A DNA stretch of 64,000 nt from Mucilaginibacter sp. OK098 (GTDB lineage: Bacteria > Bacteroidota > Bacteroidia > Sphingobacteriales > Sphingobacteriaceae), in assembly GCF_900142915.1 (NCBI RefSeq), contig NZ_FRCM01000007.1:186001-250000 (forward strand), read 5' to 3'. Of this stretch, positions 25,855 through 34,432 are shown one piece after another. Below the pieces are notes generated by a model. That model was not told the DNA's origin. It saw only the letters and a program-made list of their open reading frames with translations, and did no database searches. The stretch's first letter is position 1. Each line of letters begins with the position of its first letter. Made by a program: the position numbers and the translations under genes.

Positions 25855-26730
25855 ATGCATAAAAAACAAATAGTTGTAATTGTAATAGTTGTTACCATTA
25901 TGGGCTTTTTGTTTTTTATGCCGGTAAAAGGGCTTATAAAGTCGAAAGAAGCACAGGGGCATACCAATACTACTGCTGCTAAAAGCCGGCCGGTTACAAC
26001 TGTTGATGTAGCAATTGTATCGGCAGCTGCTAAAGTTTTAATTGGTCCGTCATTATCTGCACAGATAAATGATACGGAAGGCCAATTAAAAATTGCAACT
26101 GCTGATGCTGATAAGCTTAATCTGCAAAAAAAACTGGCCAAGCTGTGGGATGATGTAAATCAGCCTGCACCGGCGGCGTTTTATTACCAGGCCATTGCCC
26201 AAAAGGAAAACAAGTTTGACGAATGGCAAAATGCAGGCACCCGTTTTAACGACGCCTACAAAACAAGCCAGGACACAGCGTCGCAACCATCATTTGTAAT
26301 AAATGGCATTGCGAGTTTCAAAAACGCTGTTAAGCTTAAACCTGCAGACCTTGATGCTAAAACCGGTTTAGGTGTTGCTTATGTAAACCAAACCAGCTCA
26401 GGTATTACTGATCCCGACGGAGGTTCGCCAATGCAGGGGATCATGTTGTTGCTTGATGTTGTAAAACAAGACCCGAAAAACAGGAATGCAAATTTAAGCC
26501 TCGGTTTATTTGCCATGAAATCGGGCCAGTATGCAAAAGCTGTGCAAAGGTTTAAAACTATAATTGCACAGAAAGCTGAAGTTGAGCCCTATTTTTACCT
26601 GGCAGAAAGCTATAAGCAGCTGGGACAGAAAAAGGAAGCTATTGACGCTTATCAGAAATGTAAAGAGATGATGCCCGATCCGGCATTTAATCAGCGCATT
26701 GACGAGTATATTAAAGAATTAAAGAATTAA
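25855..26730 (+). CDS. Membrane-anchored TPR protein
   Basis: The 291-residue protein starts 11 bp after the HU stop. A hydrophobic helix at about 5-22 anchors it, and the rest is built of TPR-like helix pairs (AAFYYQAIAQKENKFDEWQNAG, LDAKTGLGVAYVNQT, RNANLSLGLFAMKSGQYAKAVQRFKTII, EPYFYLAESYKQLGQKKEAIDAYQKC). TPR proteins scaffold other proteins. Genes like this follow HU and precede rng in many Bacteroidota, so it is conserved, but no function is established to my knowledge. Confidence 0.85.
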   Translation: MHKKQIVVIVIVVTIMGFLFFMPVKGLIKSKEAQGHTNTTAAKSRPVTTVDVAIVSAAAKVLIGPSLSAQINDTEGQLKIATADADKLNLQKKLAKLWDDVNQPAPAAFYYQAIAQKENKFDEWQNAGTRFNDAYKTSQDTASQPSFVINGIASFKNAVKLKPADLDAKTGLGVAYVNQTSSGITDPDGGSPMQGIMLLLDVVKQDPKNRNANLSLGLFAMKSGQYAKAVQRFKTIIAQKAEVEPYFYLAESYKQLGQKKEAIDAYQKCKEMMPDPAFNQRIDEYIKELKN

Positions 26731-26751
26731 TCACAAATAAAAATTATTATT

Positions 26752-26841
26752 ATGCCGAGCGGTAAAAAACGTAAAAGACACAAAATGGCTACTCATAAAC
26801 GTAAAAAACGTTTAAGAAAGAACAGACATAAGAAAAAATAA
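26752..26841 (+). CDS. 29-residue basic mS38/COX24-like ribosome-associated protein
   Basis: A tiny ORF starting at ATG 26752, 21 bp after the TPR gene, encodes MPSGKKRKRHKMATHKRKKR plus nine further residues ending in RHKKK. It is rich in Lys, Arg and His and has the KMxTHKRKKRLRKNRHKKK signature of the AURKAIP1/COX24 (mitoribosomal mS38) domain. Nearly identical proteins are annotated across Bacteroidota, usually just upstream of rng as here. It probably binds rRNA of the small subunit. The conservation claim is from memory; the ORF, composition and position are seen directly. Confidence 0.88.
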   Translation: MPSGKKRKRHKMATHKRKKRLRKNRHKKK

Positions 26842-26856
26842 GCAGTGTTGTTAAGT

Positions 26857-26918
26857 CGATAGTCTTTAGTCGTAAGTCTAAAGTCTGTTTGACTCGGGAC
26901 TATAGACTCAAGACTATC
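26857..26918. repeat. Inverted repeat, AGTCTATAGTCTAAAG word family
   Basis: Left words GATAGTCTTTAGTCGTAAG and TCTAAAGTC pair with right GACTATAGACTCAAGACTATC between the mS38-like gene and rng. It may attenuate or terminate transcription into rng. Confidence 0.75.
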
Positions 26919-27034
26919 TTTACTTGCACACTAATACCCCCTTATATTCCTGTTCACATACTAACAGGCAAATTTGTTTTTTACCCACTTATTAACGTGC
27001 GGTTTGATAACCGCTTTAAGAAATGGAGTAGCAA

Positions 27035-28582
27035 TTGATAAAAGAATTAATTATCGATTCATCCCCCAGCGGGACTACTATTGCATTATTACAGGACAAA
27101 CAGCTTGTAGAGCTTCATAAAGAGCAGATCAGCAACAATTATACTGTTGGTGATATTTACCTTGGCAGGATCAAAAAGATCATGCCTGGGTTAAATGCTG
27201 CTTTTGTTGATGTAGGCTATGAGAAAGATGCCTTTTTGCATTACCTTGATCTTGGCCCGCAGGTGCAAAGCCTGCTTAAGCTAACCAAGCAAGTACGTAG
27301 CGGGGGATATCAGTCAAAGCTTTTAGATAACTTTAAGCTCGACGGTGATATTAACAAGGGGGGTAAGATCTCGGAGTTATTATCAAAAAATCAGCTTATA
27401 CCGGTACAGATAGCCAAGGAGCCTATTTCAACAAAAGGCCCCCGCTTAAGTTCTGATATATCTATAGCTGGGCGATATGTAGTATTGGTGCCGTTTTCGG
27501 AGGTTATCTCTATCTCAAAAAAGATAAAGAGCAACACCGAGCGTAACCGGTTGCGTAAAATTGTTGAAAGTATAAAGCCAAAGCATTTTGGTGTTATTAT
27601 ACGTACAGTTTCTGAAGGTAAAGGCGTTGCCGAAATGCAAAAGGACCTGCTTGATCTGATATCAAAGTGGGAATCATTCATTACGCGCCTGCCATCCATT
27701 GAGCCTGCTAAAAAGGCGCTTGGTGAGATCGACCGTACATCAACCTTATTGCGGGATATCCTCAATCCAGATTTTCAGCATATTTATGTGAATGATAACA
27801 GCATGTTCGAAGAGGTACGCTCTTATGTTCATGAAATATCACCCGACCTTGAAAGCATCGTCAGGTTCCATAAAAACAGTGTGCCCATATTTGAGCACTA
27901 TGGTGTTGATAAACAAATTAAAGGGGCTTTTGGTAAAACCGTAAACCTTGCAGGCGGCGCCTATCTGGTTATTGAGCATACCGAAGCCTTACACGTTATC
28001 GACGTAAACAGCGGTAACCGTACAGCCAGCAAAGAAAACCAGGAAGAAAATGCTTTCCAGGTAAACAAAGAAGCTGCTAAAGAAATTGCCCGCCAGCTCA
28101 GGCTGCGCGATATGGGCGGTATTGTGGTTATCGACTTTATTGATATGCACAAGCCAAACAACCGTAAAGATCTGTTTGATTATTTACGTGGTGAAATGGC
28201 GCACGACAGGGCCAAGCATACTATTTTACCGCCAAGTAAATTTGGCCTGGTACAAATAACCCGTCAGCGGGTACGCCCTGAAATGAACATTGTTACCAAC
28301 GAGGTTTGCCCAACCTGTAATGGTACCGGTACCATAAGGCCAACAATTTTGTTGCTTGATGATATCGAAACTAATTTTAATTATATATTGGTTGAGCAGA
28401 ACGAGAAGAACATTACGCTTACTGTTCACCCATACATTGAAGCCTACATTAAAAAAGGCTTTATAAACCGCCAGATGAAGTGGTTTTTAAAATACAACCA
28501 GTGGATAAAGGTTAAAAGCAACCCCGCTTACCAGATCACTGAGTTCCATTTCTTCTCAGGCGCTGAAGAAATTAAATTGTAG
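27035..28582 (+). CDS. rng: Ribonuclease G (Rne/Rng family)
   Basis: The 515-residue protein starts with TTG at 27035, giving MIKELIIDSSPSGTTIALLQ, the usual N-terminus. The S1 RNA-binding domain (NYTVGDIYLGRIKKIMPGLNAAFVDVG) is at about 35-110. The catalytic acidic residues are in VIDVNSGN and IVVIDFIDMHKPNN (about 365-373), and the zinc-link dimer motif CPTCNGTG is near 424. It is an endonuclease that trims rRNA and mRNA. Length matches RNase G, without the RNase E scaffold tail. A terminator follows at 28626-28663. Confidence 0.96.
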   Translation: MIKELIIDSSPSGTTIALLQDKQLVELHKEQISNNYTVGDIYLGRIKKIMPGLNAAFVDVGYEKDAFLHYLDLGPQVQSLLKLTKQVRSGGYQSKLLDNFKLDGDINKGGKISELLSKNQLIPVQIAKEPISTKGPRLSSDISIAGRYVVLVPFSEVISISKKIKSNTERNRLRKIVESIKPKHFGVIIRTVSEGKGVAEMQKDLLDLISKWESFITRLPSIEPAKKALGEIDRTSTLLRDILNPDFQHIYVNDNSMFEEVRSYVHEISPDLESIVRFHKNSVPIFEHYGVDKQIKGAFGKTVNLAGGAYLVIEHTEALHVIDVNSGNRTASKENQEENAFQVNKEAAKEIARQLRLRDMGGIVVIDFIDMHKPNNRKDLFDYLRGEMAHDRAKHTILPPSKFGLVQITRQRVRPEMNIVTNEVCPTCNGTGTIRPTILLLDDIETNFNYILVEQNEKNITLTVHPYIEAYIKKGFINRQMKWFLKYNQWIKVKSNPAYQITEFHFFSGAEEIKL

Positions 28583-28759
28583 ATGTGCGGATTCCGGATG
28601 TGCAGATGTGCGGATGAAAAAATAGAAAAAGAGCAGATGTTTTAAAAAGCATCTGCTCTTTTTGTTTTAAGGGCTATTCATTTACTAATTATTTTAGCAA
28701 AACATTGTGTATATTGCAGTTAAAATCCGCACATTTGCACATCAATAATCCGCACATCC
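28581..28759. repeat. GATGTGCGGATG word tracts facing each other around the rng terminator
   Basis: The tract 28581-28616 (AGATGTGCGGATTCCGGATG, then TGCAGATGTGCGGATG) is answered by the reverse-complement tract 28725-28759 (ATCCGCACATTTGCACATCA, then ATAATCCGCACATCC) just before the radA ATG. Together they form a large inverted repeat enclosing the terminator. The family also occurs at 17765-17800. Confidence 0.7.
28626..28663 (+). terminator. Intrinsic terminator of rng
   Basis: AAAAAGAGCAGATG and CATCTGCTCTTTTT form a perfect 14-bp stem with a 10-nt loop, followed by TGTTTT. The symmetric A and T runs make it usable on both strands. Confidence 0.9.
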
Positions 28760-28763
28760 AAAA

Positions 28764-30245
28764 ATGGCTAAATCAAAAATCGCATACTTCTGTCAAAGCT
28801 GTGGCTACGAATCGGCAAAGTGGCTGGGTAAGTGTCCGTCATGCGCGCAATGGAACACCTTTGTTGAAGAAATACTGGAAAAGCCTAATACATCTGTCCC
28901 CAACTGGAAAACTGCCTCTACAACGTTGCAAAAGGCAAATAAGCCGGTTCAGGTTGCCGATATTACTTTTACAGATGAAGACAGGCTGATTACCCCCGAT
29001 GCGGAATTTAACCGCGTTTTAGGCGGCGGAATAGTTGCCGGATCGTTGGTATTGATTGGTGGTGAGCCCGGCATAGGTAAATCAACCCTGATGCTGCAGC
29101 TTGCCCTGAATATGCCCAATCTGAAAGTACTTTATGTATCAGGCGAGGAAAGTGAGCGGCAGATAAAGATGAGAGCGGAGAGGCTTCAGGAAGTTGGAGA
29201 TCAGAGATCAGAGGTTAGAGATCAGAGATTAGGAGAAAAATTTAATAAATCCGAAATCGAACATCCGAATTCCGAAATCAATAAAGGTTGCTACATTTTG
29301 ACGGAAACATCCACCCAAAACATATTTAAACAGATTGAGGCTTTGGAGCCAGACCTAGTGGTAATAGATTCTATTCAGACTTTACATTCGGCACATATTG
29401 AATCTACACCCGGCAGTGTGTCGCAGGTTAGGGAATGTACTGCCGAGATGCTGCGCTTTGCCAAGGAAAGCTCTACACCGGTATTTTTAATAGGCCATAT
29501 AACTAAAGACGGCATGATTGCCGGCCCGAAAATACTGGAGCACATGGTTGATACCGTTTTGCAGTTTGAGGGCGACAGGCACCATGTTTACCGCATATTA
29601 CGCACGGTGAAAAATCGTTTCGGCTCATCGTCTGAGCTTGGCATTTATGAAATGCTTGGCGAGGGCTTGCGGGAGGTATCAAATCCATCTGAGATCCTAT
29701 TATCGCAACGCGATGAACCATTGAGCGGCATCACTATTAGCGCCACACTAGAAGGTATGAGGCCGATGCTGATAGAAACCCAGGCACTCGTGAGTATCTC
29801 AGCATATGGCACGCCACAACGTACCGCAACCGGCTTTGACACCAAACGCATGAGCATGCTGTTGGCGGTGCTTGAAAAACGTTGCGGTTTTAAGCTGGGC
29901 GCAAAGGATGTGTTTTTAAATATCACCGGCGGGATCCGGGTTGAAGACCCGGCTATTGACCTGGGGCTTGCGGTTGCCATTATTTCTTCGCACGAGGATA
30001 TTGCTATTTCTACAAAAACCTGTTTTGCGGGTGAAATTGGTTTATCAGGCGAGATTCGTGCTGTGAACCGTGTGGAACAACGGATTGCCGAAGCGCAAAA
30101 ACTTGGGTTTGAACAGATCTTTATCTCTAAATATAACCTCCCCGCCGGCGGCCAGGACAGAAAGAAGATAGACCTGTCCCGCTATAAGATAGAAGTACGG
30201 GTGGTAAGTAATATTGAGGAGGTGTTTGGAATATTGTTTGGATAA
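28764..30245 (+). CDS. radA: DNA repair protein RadA with an in-frame repeat-derived insertion
   Basis: RadA is a RecA-like, DnaB-type branch-migration helicase. The zinc finger has C10, C13, C24 and C27 (FCQSCGYESAKWLGKCPSC). Walker A is GGEPGIGKST (about 99-108), Walker B lies in LVVIDSIQ, the family motif KNRFG is at about 283-287, and the Lon-like C-terminal domain runs from about 320. The protein has 493 residues against about 455-460 normally. The excess is one block, about residues 142-174 (EVGDQRSEVRDQRLGEKFNK and on), placed after MRAERL and before CYILTETS, encoded by intergenic repeat words. The frame is kept. Confidence 0.95.
   Translation: MAKSKIAYFCQSCGYESAKWLGKCPSCAQWNTFVEEILEKPNTSVPNWKTASTTLQKANKPVQVADITFTDEDRLITPDAEFNRVLGGGIVAGSLVLIGGEPGIGKSTLMLQLALNMPNLKVLYVSGEESERQIKMRAERLQEVGDQRSEVRDQRLGEKFNKSEIEHPNSEINKGCYILTETSTQNIFKQIEALEPDLVVIDSIQTLHSAHIESTPGSVSQVRECTAEMLRFAKESSTPVFLIGHITKDGMIAGPKILEHMVDTVLQFEGDRHHVYRILRTVKNRFGSSSELGIYEMLGEGLREVSNPSEILLSQRDEPLSGITISATLEGMRPMLIETQALVSISAYGTPQRTATGFDTKRMSMLLAVLEKRCGFKLGAKDVFLNITGGIRVEDPAIDLGLAVAIISSHEDIAISTKTCFAGEIGLSGEIRAVNRVEQRIAEAQKLGFEQIFISKYNLPAGGQDRKKIDLSRYKIEVRVVSNIEEVFGILFG
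29187..29285 (+). repeat. Intergenic-type repeat tract inside radA
   Basis: About 99 bp consists of two word families otherwise found between genes: GATCAGAGATCAGAGG and GATCAGAGATTAGG (reverse complement of the tracts at 10745 and 34398), then AAATCCGAAATCGAAC and CCGAATTCCGAAATC (family at 53602-53637). It is a multiple of three and lacks stops in the radA frame. It encodes a hydrophilic, charged loop. Confidence 0.85.
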
Positions 30246-30282
30246 ATTACTACGCGTTAATGACAAATGGGATAAAAACACC

Positions 30283-30741
30283 TTAATTAATACAATTATC
30301 TTTCCTCCTGGTATCAACAATATAAATTATCTTCCAGCCACCGGCAGTTTTCATTAACGAAAAAACATCTACCCCACAATGACTGAATTTATCGCCCAGG
30401 TAAAATTTATAGGGGGCCCAAACACTGGCCAGGTCGCCATCAATTTTGATATCGCCGTAGGTAATACGTTCATCATAGATGGCAGTGTGTGGTGTTCCAA
30501 TAGCTTTTGCAAAATCATTGGCGCTATCAGTTGAAATTGCAGCTTTGCCTTCTTTATTTGTCGAAACGCTTTGCAGTATCATTTCCTTTGCAAAAACAGA
30601 TTTCAATAAAGTGCTATCGCCCTTGCGCATAGCATCAAATAGGGTGTTGATGGATTGCTTAACACCATCTATTGCCGATTGCTGGGCAAATGTGCTGATT
30701 GAAATTAGCAGCAGGAAATTTAGGAGTAATAACTTCTTCAT
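30283..30741 (-). CDS. Secreted NTF2-like protein
   Basis: The chosen start is the ATG at 30741 (MKKLLLLNFLLLISISTFAQ), a clear signal peptide; 11 codons upstream are open but unlikely to be used. The 152-residue product has the pattern of NTF2/SnoaL or lumazine-binding-like folds: AIDGVKQSINTLFDAMRKGDSTLLKSVFAKEM, then ASVWAPYKFYLGDKFSHCGVDVFSLMKTAGGWKIIYIVDT. These folds serve as small binding or enzyme domains; none can be specified. It converges with radA with 37 bp between the stops. Confidence 0.75.
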   Translation of the reverse strand: MKKLLLLNFLLLISISTFAQQSAIDGVKQSINTLFDAMRKGDSTLLKSVFAKEMILQSVSTNKEGKAAISTDSANDFAKAIGTPHTAIYDERITYGDIKIDGDLASVWAPYKFYLGDKFSHCGVDVFSLMKTAGGWKIIYIVDTRRKDNCIN

Positions 30742-30809
30742 AATAATTATTTGATACAATTTAGGGAAAATCAAGTATTGAGCAAATTAATATATTTCTT
30801 TTAATTCCA

Positions 30810-30904
30810 CGTCATGCCGAATTTATTTCGGCACCCCATATGCCATATATGCGCCTTGCAAGCGTGAATGTTCTGTGGGGTGCCGAAATAAATTCGGCAT
30901 GACG
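30810..30904. repeat. Perfect 29-bp inverted repeat, GTCATGCCGAATTTATTTCG family
   Basis: Arms 30810-30838 (starting CGTCATGCCGAATTTATTTC) and 30876-30904 are perfect reverse complements around 37 nt of loop. Each arm itself contains the short dyad GCCGAAxxxATTTCGGC. It lies upstream of the NTF2-like gene and downstream of dnaA, close to the dnaA terminator. Confidence 0.92.
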
Positions 30905-30914
30905 GTTTGGGTTA

Positions 30915-30945
30915 TAAAAAAAGCCCTGCATTTTCATGCAAGGCC
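30915..30945 (-). terminator. Intrinsic terminator of dnaA
   Basis: On the minus strand GCCTTGCAT pairs with ATGCAGGGC (one bulge) and is followed by a run of seven T. It lies 24 bp after the dnaA stop. Confidence 0.75.
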
Positions 30946-30968
30946 CATATAAATCATTATAAGATCAG

Positions 30969-32396
30969 TTAGGACATTTTAAGCTTCTTCTGAATATCGG
31001 CTACATAGCCTTTAAATTTCTTATCGGTGTCAATCAAATCTTCAACTGTCTGGCAGGCATAGATCACGGTTGAGTGGTCACGGCCGCCAAAGAAATGTCC
31101 GATTGATTTTAATGAGCTTTTGGTATGCGCTTTAGCAAGATACATAGAGATCTGGCGAGCCTGTACAATTTCGCGTTTGCGGGTTTGTGATTTAACCATC
31201 TCTATTGGCACTTCAAAATACTCGCAAACCAGGTTCTGGATATACTCCATCGAGATCTCTTTTGAAGAGTTCTTCACAAAGTTTTTCAACATTTGTTTAG
31301 CCAGGTTCAGGTCAATCTCCTTACGATTAAGGGTCGACTGTGCCAGCAATGATACCATTGCACCTTCAAGCTCACGTACGTTATTGTCAATATTATGGGC
31401 AACGTACTCAATTACATCGTTTGATAATTCAATGCCGTCCTGGTAGGTTTTATTTTTAAGGATAGCCATGCGGGTTTCCAAGTCAGGAATTTGCAGGTCG
31501 GCCGAAAGTCCCCATTTAAACCTTGATAACAGGCGTTCCTCTAAACCGGCAAGGTCTTTTGGCGCCTTATCCGAAGTGATGATAACCTGTTTGCCTGATT
31601 GATGCAGGTGATTGAAGATATGGAAAAAGAAATCCTGTGTTTTTTCTTTACCGGCAAAATTGTGCACATCATCCATTATCAGCACGTCAATGGCTTGGTA
31701 AAAGTTCACAAAATCATTGATGTTATTATGCTTTAAAGCATCAACAAATTGCTGTGTAAATTTCTCACATGATACGTAAAGCACCAGCTTATCAGGCAAT
31801 GAGTTTTTTATTTCGTTGCCAATGGCTTGTGCCAGGTGGGTTTTGCCTAAGCCAACACCGCCATATATCATCAAGGGGTTAAATGATGTGCCACCGGGTT
31901 TTGCCGCTACAGCATAACCTGCCGAACGGGCAAGCCTGTTGCAATCGCCTTCAACAAAATTATTGAACGTGTAATTGCGGTTTAACTGCGGATCTACATT
32001 CAGCTTTTTTAGTCCCGGAATAACAAAAGGATTCTTTATGTCCTTATTGATCGAAATAGGTATCGGCATAGACTGATTTTTTGACTCAGCGCCATTCCCG
32101 TTAGAGGGTATATTTGTGGTGTATGGCTTGCTGGATGATGATTGTTCTACAACTATATTATACTCCAAACGCCCATCATCCCCTAATTGTTTTTTTATTG
32201 TTTTGCGCAGCAGGCCAACATAGTGCTCTTCAAGCCATTCATAGAAAAATAAACTTGGTACTTGTATGGTTAAAACACTCCCTTCCATCCTTAAAGCTTT
32301 AATTGGCTCAAACCAGGTTTTAAAGCTTTGAGCCGGTATGTTGTCTTTTATGATTTGAAGGCAGCTATTCCAAACGTTAGTACAAGTTTTTTCCAT
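30969..32396 (-). CDS. dnaA: Chromosomal replication initiator protein DnaA
   Basis: DnaA binds DnaA boxes at oriC and melts the origin. The 475-residue protein has domain I (about 1-85, CLQIIKDNIPAQSFKTWFEPIKAL), a linker, the AAA+ domain III with NYTFNNFVEG, Walker A YGGVGLGKTHLAQAI (about 178-192) and Walker B VLIMDDVHNFAGKEKTQ, sensor and box VII RELEGAM, and domain IV with the DnaA signature FGGRDHSTVIYACQTVEDL. It is transcribed away from the 435-bp AT-rich region at 32397-32831, which carries DnaA boxes. Confidence 0.97.
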   Translation of the reverse strand: MEKTCTNVWNSCLQIIKDNIPAQSFKTWFEPIKALRMEGSVLTIQVPSLFFYEWLEEHYVGLLRKTIKKQLGDDGRLEYNIVVEQSSSSKPYTTNIPSNGNGAESKNQSMPIPISINKDIKNPFVIPGLKKLNVDPQLNRNYTFNNFVEGDCNRLARSAGYAVAAKPGGTSFNPLMIYGGVGLGKTHLAQAIGNEIKNSLPDKLVLYVSCEKFTQQFVDALKHNNINDFVNFYQAIDVLIMDDVHNFAGKEKTQDFFFHIFNHLHQSGKQVIITSDKAPKDLAGLEERLLSRFKWGLSADLQIPDLETRMAILKNKTYQDGIELSNDVIEYVAHNIDNNVRELEGAMVSLLAQSTLNRKEIDLNLAKQMLKNFVKNSSKEISMEYIQNLVCEYFEVPIEMVKSQTRKREIVQARQISMYLAKAHTKSSLKSIGHFFGGRDHSTVIYACQTVEDLIDTDKKFKGYVADIQKKLKMS

Positions 32397-32831
32397 AAGT
32401 ATTTTATTAAAATATTGATTTCCAACCCCCAGCGAAACATCTTTTGGAACTGCTACGGAACATCGAATATTCTAAAAAAAAGTGGATAAAAAAATTAATT
32501 TTTAACTTTTTAGGAAAATAAATTTATCGAATTATAACGCGTTTTATGCTGTAAATTGAATATTAAATATTACATTTCGCAATAAAAAGGGTCCCGATAT
32601 TTTATTATTTAACTATTTCAATACTTTTTTACTTAGTCCTCCAATTTCGACATTCAGCACAAGTTCCCTGCCCACTGCAAGGGCTTGGCATTTATCAATT
32701 TTCAAGCCATTATAACGGTTCTTGCCCCTTAAAGTTTTAAATATTTTTTAAGTGGCTGATTATGGTGTGAATAAGTTTTTACGGATGTGGATAACAAATT
32801 GTCAGTAGGATATTTTGACAGGTTTTAGCTG
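32397..32831. other. AT-rich intergenic region with DnaA boxes: candidate oriC / dnaA control region
   Basis: The gap between dnaA and the mutase gene has no ORF of note. TGTGGATAA at 32786-32794 is the exact reverse complement of the DnaA box TTATCCACA. TGTGAATAA at 32766-32774 differs by one base, and AGTGGATAA at 32481-32489 by one base. The stretch 32489-32530 is almost pure A/T (AAAAAAATTAATTTTTAAC), as an unwinding element would be. It could be oriC, or only the autoregulatory region of dnaA; cumulative GC skew was not computed. Confidence 0.5.
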
Positions 32832-34379
32832 TTAATATTCGCCAAAAACCTGTCGTAATGCGTCAGATATTTCCCCAAGTGTGGCATAGTTCTCAACAGC
32901 GTCCAAAATAAAGGGCATCAGATTTTGATTACCCCTGGCAGTTTCGCCAAGTTTTTGCAGGCAGTTTGCTACGGCATTATTATCCCGGATATTTTTAAGT
33001 ACAGCAATTTTTTCCGCCTGTTTTATCCGGATAGCATCATCAACCCTGAACACATTTATAGCGCTTGCTTCAGTTTCTGTAAACTTATTAACGCCAACTA
33101 ATACTTTCTCACCGCTTTCAATTTCATTTTGATATTTATAAGCTGAGCTTGCAATTTCCTGCTGAATATAATCCTGCTCAATGGCCTTTACCGAGCCACC
33201 CATTGCATCAATCTTATCAATATATATCTGGGCAGCTTTCTCAAGCTCATCAGTCAAAGCCTCTATAAAATAGGATCCTGCTAAAGGGTCAACCGTATCG
33301 GTAACGCCGCTTTCAAATGCAATGATCTGCTGGGTACGTAAGGCAATTTTAGCTGCGGCTTCCGTAGGTAAGGATATAGCCTCATCATAGCCGTTGGTAT
33401 GTAAGGATTGTGTGCCACCAAGTACAGCGGCCAATGCCTGGTTGCTTACCCTTACAATATTATTCATAGGTTGCTGCGCTGTTAAGGTTGAGCCACCTGT
33501 TTGCGTATGAAAGCGCAGCTTTTGCGCACCGGCATCAGTAGCGCCCAACTCCTTTGTGATATGCGCCCACATGCGCCTTGCGGCCCTGAACTTGGCTATC
33601 TCCTCAAAAAAGTTATTGTGGCAGTTAAAAAAGAAGGAAAGCCTTTTTGCAAAAACGTTTATGTCCAGTCCTTTTTGCAAGGCGGCCTTTAAATAGGTTT
33701 TCCCGTTAGCCAGTGTAAACGCAAGCTCCTGCACGGCCGTTGAGCCAGCCTCACGAATGTGGTAGCCTGATATGGATATAGTGTTCCATTTAGGCACCTC
33801 CTTGCTGCAATATTCAAATACATCCGTTATCAGGCGCATTGAAGCTTCAGGGGGATATATATAGGTACCACGGGCAGCGTACTCCTTTAATATATCGTTT
33901 TGGATGGTTCCCGAGATCTGCTTCAGATCAGCCCCCTGTTTTTTTGCCAAGGCGATGTACATCGCTAACAATACAGGCGCTGTGGCATTAATGGTCATTG
34001 AGGTAGTAATGTTCTTTAACTCGATGCCGTTAAACAGGATCTCGATATCCTGTAATGAATCTATGGCAACGCCCACCTTGCCTACTTCTCCCTCGGCAAG
34101 CTCATGATCTGAATCATAACCTATCTGGGTTGGCAGGTCAAAAGCAACCGATAGGCCCATAGTTCCCTGGCTTAACAGGTAATGGTATCTTTTATTTGAT
34201 TCCTCGGCGGTTGAAAACCCGGCATACTGGCGCATGGTCCAGGGCCTGCCCCGGTACATATCTTTCTGGATCCCCCGCGTGAACGGAAATTCACCGGGCA
34301 AGTCGGCCATGCCAGAAGGCTCAGTATAAACCTCTTTAATTTCGATCCCTGATGTGGTGGTAAATTTCTTTTCGGCCAT
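32832..34379 (-). CDS. Methylmalonyl-CoA mutase large (catalytic) subunit, without B12 domain
   Basis: The 515-residue protein has the TIM-barrel mutase domain only: GEFPFTRGIQKDMYRGRPWTMRQYAGF, LSVAFDLPTQIGYDSD, AYIYPPEASMRLI-type segment, SISGYHIREAGST, RFHTQTGGSTLTAQQPMNNIVRV and SLHTNGYDEAISLPTE. The C-terminal cobalamin domain (DxHxxG) is absent, so a separate small subunit must be encoded elsewhere. Mutases of this type rearrange methylmalonyl-CoA to succinyl-CoA or isobutyryl-type analogues; the YxR substrate pattern fits methylmalonyl-CoA. It is followed by a membrane-anchored protein gene upstream at 34433. Confidence 0.92.
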   Translation of the reverse strand: MAEKKFTTTSGIEIKEVYTEPSGMADLPGEFPFTRGIQKDMYRGRPWTMRQYAGFSTAEESNKRYHYLLSQGTMGLSVAFDLPTQIGYDSDHELAEGEVGKVGVAIDSLQDIEILFNGIELKNITTSMTINATAPVLLAMYIALAKKQGADLKQISGTIQNDILKEYAARGTYIYPPEASMRLITDVFEYCSKEVPKWNTISISGYHIREAGSTAVQELAFTLANGKTYLKAALQKGLDINVFAKRLSFFFNCHNNFFEEIAKFRAARRMWAHITKELGATDAGAQKLRFHTQTGGSTLTAQQPMNNIVRVSNQALAAVLGGTQSLHTNGYDEAISLPTEAAAKIALRTQQIIAFESGVTDTVDPLAGSYFIEALTDELEKAAQIYIDKIDAMGGSVKAIEQDYIQQEIASSAYKYQNEIESGEKVLVGVNKFTETEASAINVFRVDDAIRIKQAEKIAVLKNIRDNNAVANCLQKLGETARGNQNLMPFILDAVENYATLGEISDALRQVFGEY

Positions 34380-34397
34380 GTGGTTTATAAAATATTC

Positions 34398-34430
34398 AAC
34401 TAATCTCTGATCCCCAGCCTCTGATCTCTA
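34398..34430. repeat. CTAATCTCTGATCCCCAG word tract
   Basis: CTAATCTCTGATC and CCTCTGATCTCTAAATC fill the 53-bp gap before the mutase gene. They match the tract at 10745 and, as reverse complement, the insertion inside radA. Confidence 0.5.
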
Positions 34431-34432
34431 AA

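Noticed and set aside
30045..30320. Minus-strand 91-codon frame at the radA end
   Set aside because: It overlaps radA and the NTF2-like gene, with an out-of-frame composition typical of shadows.
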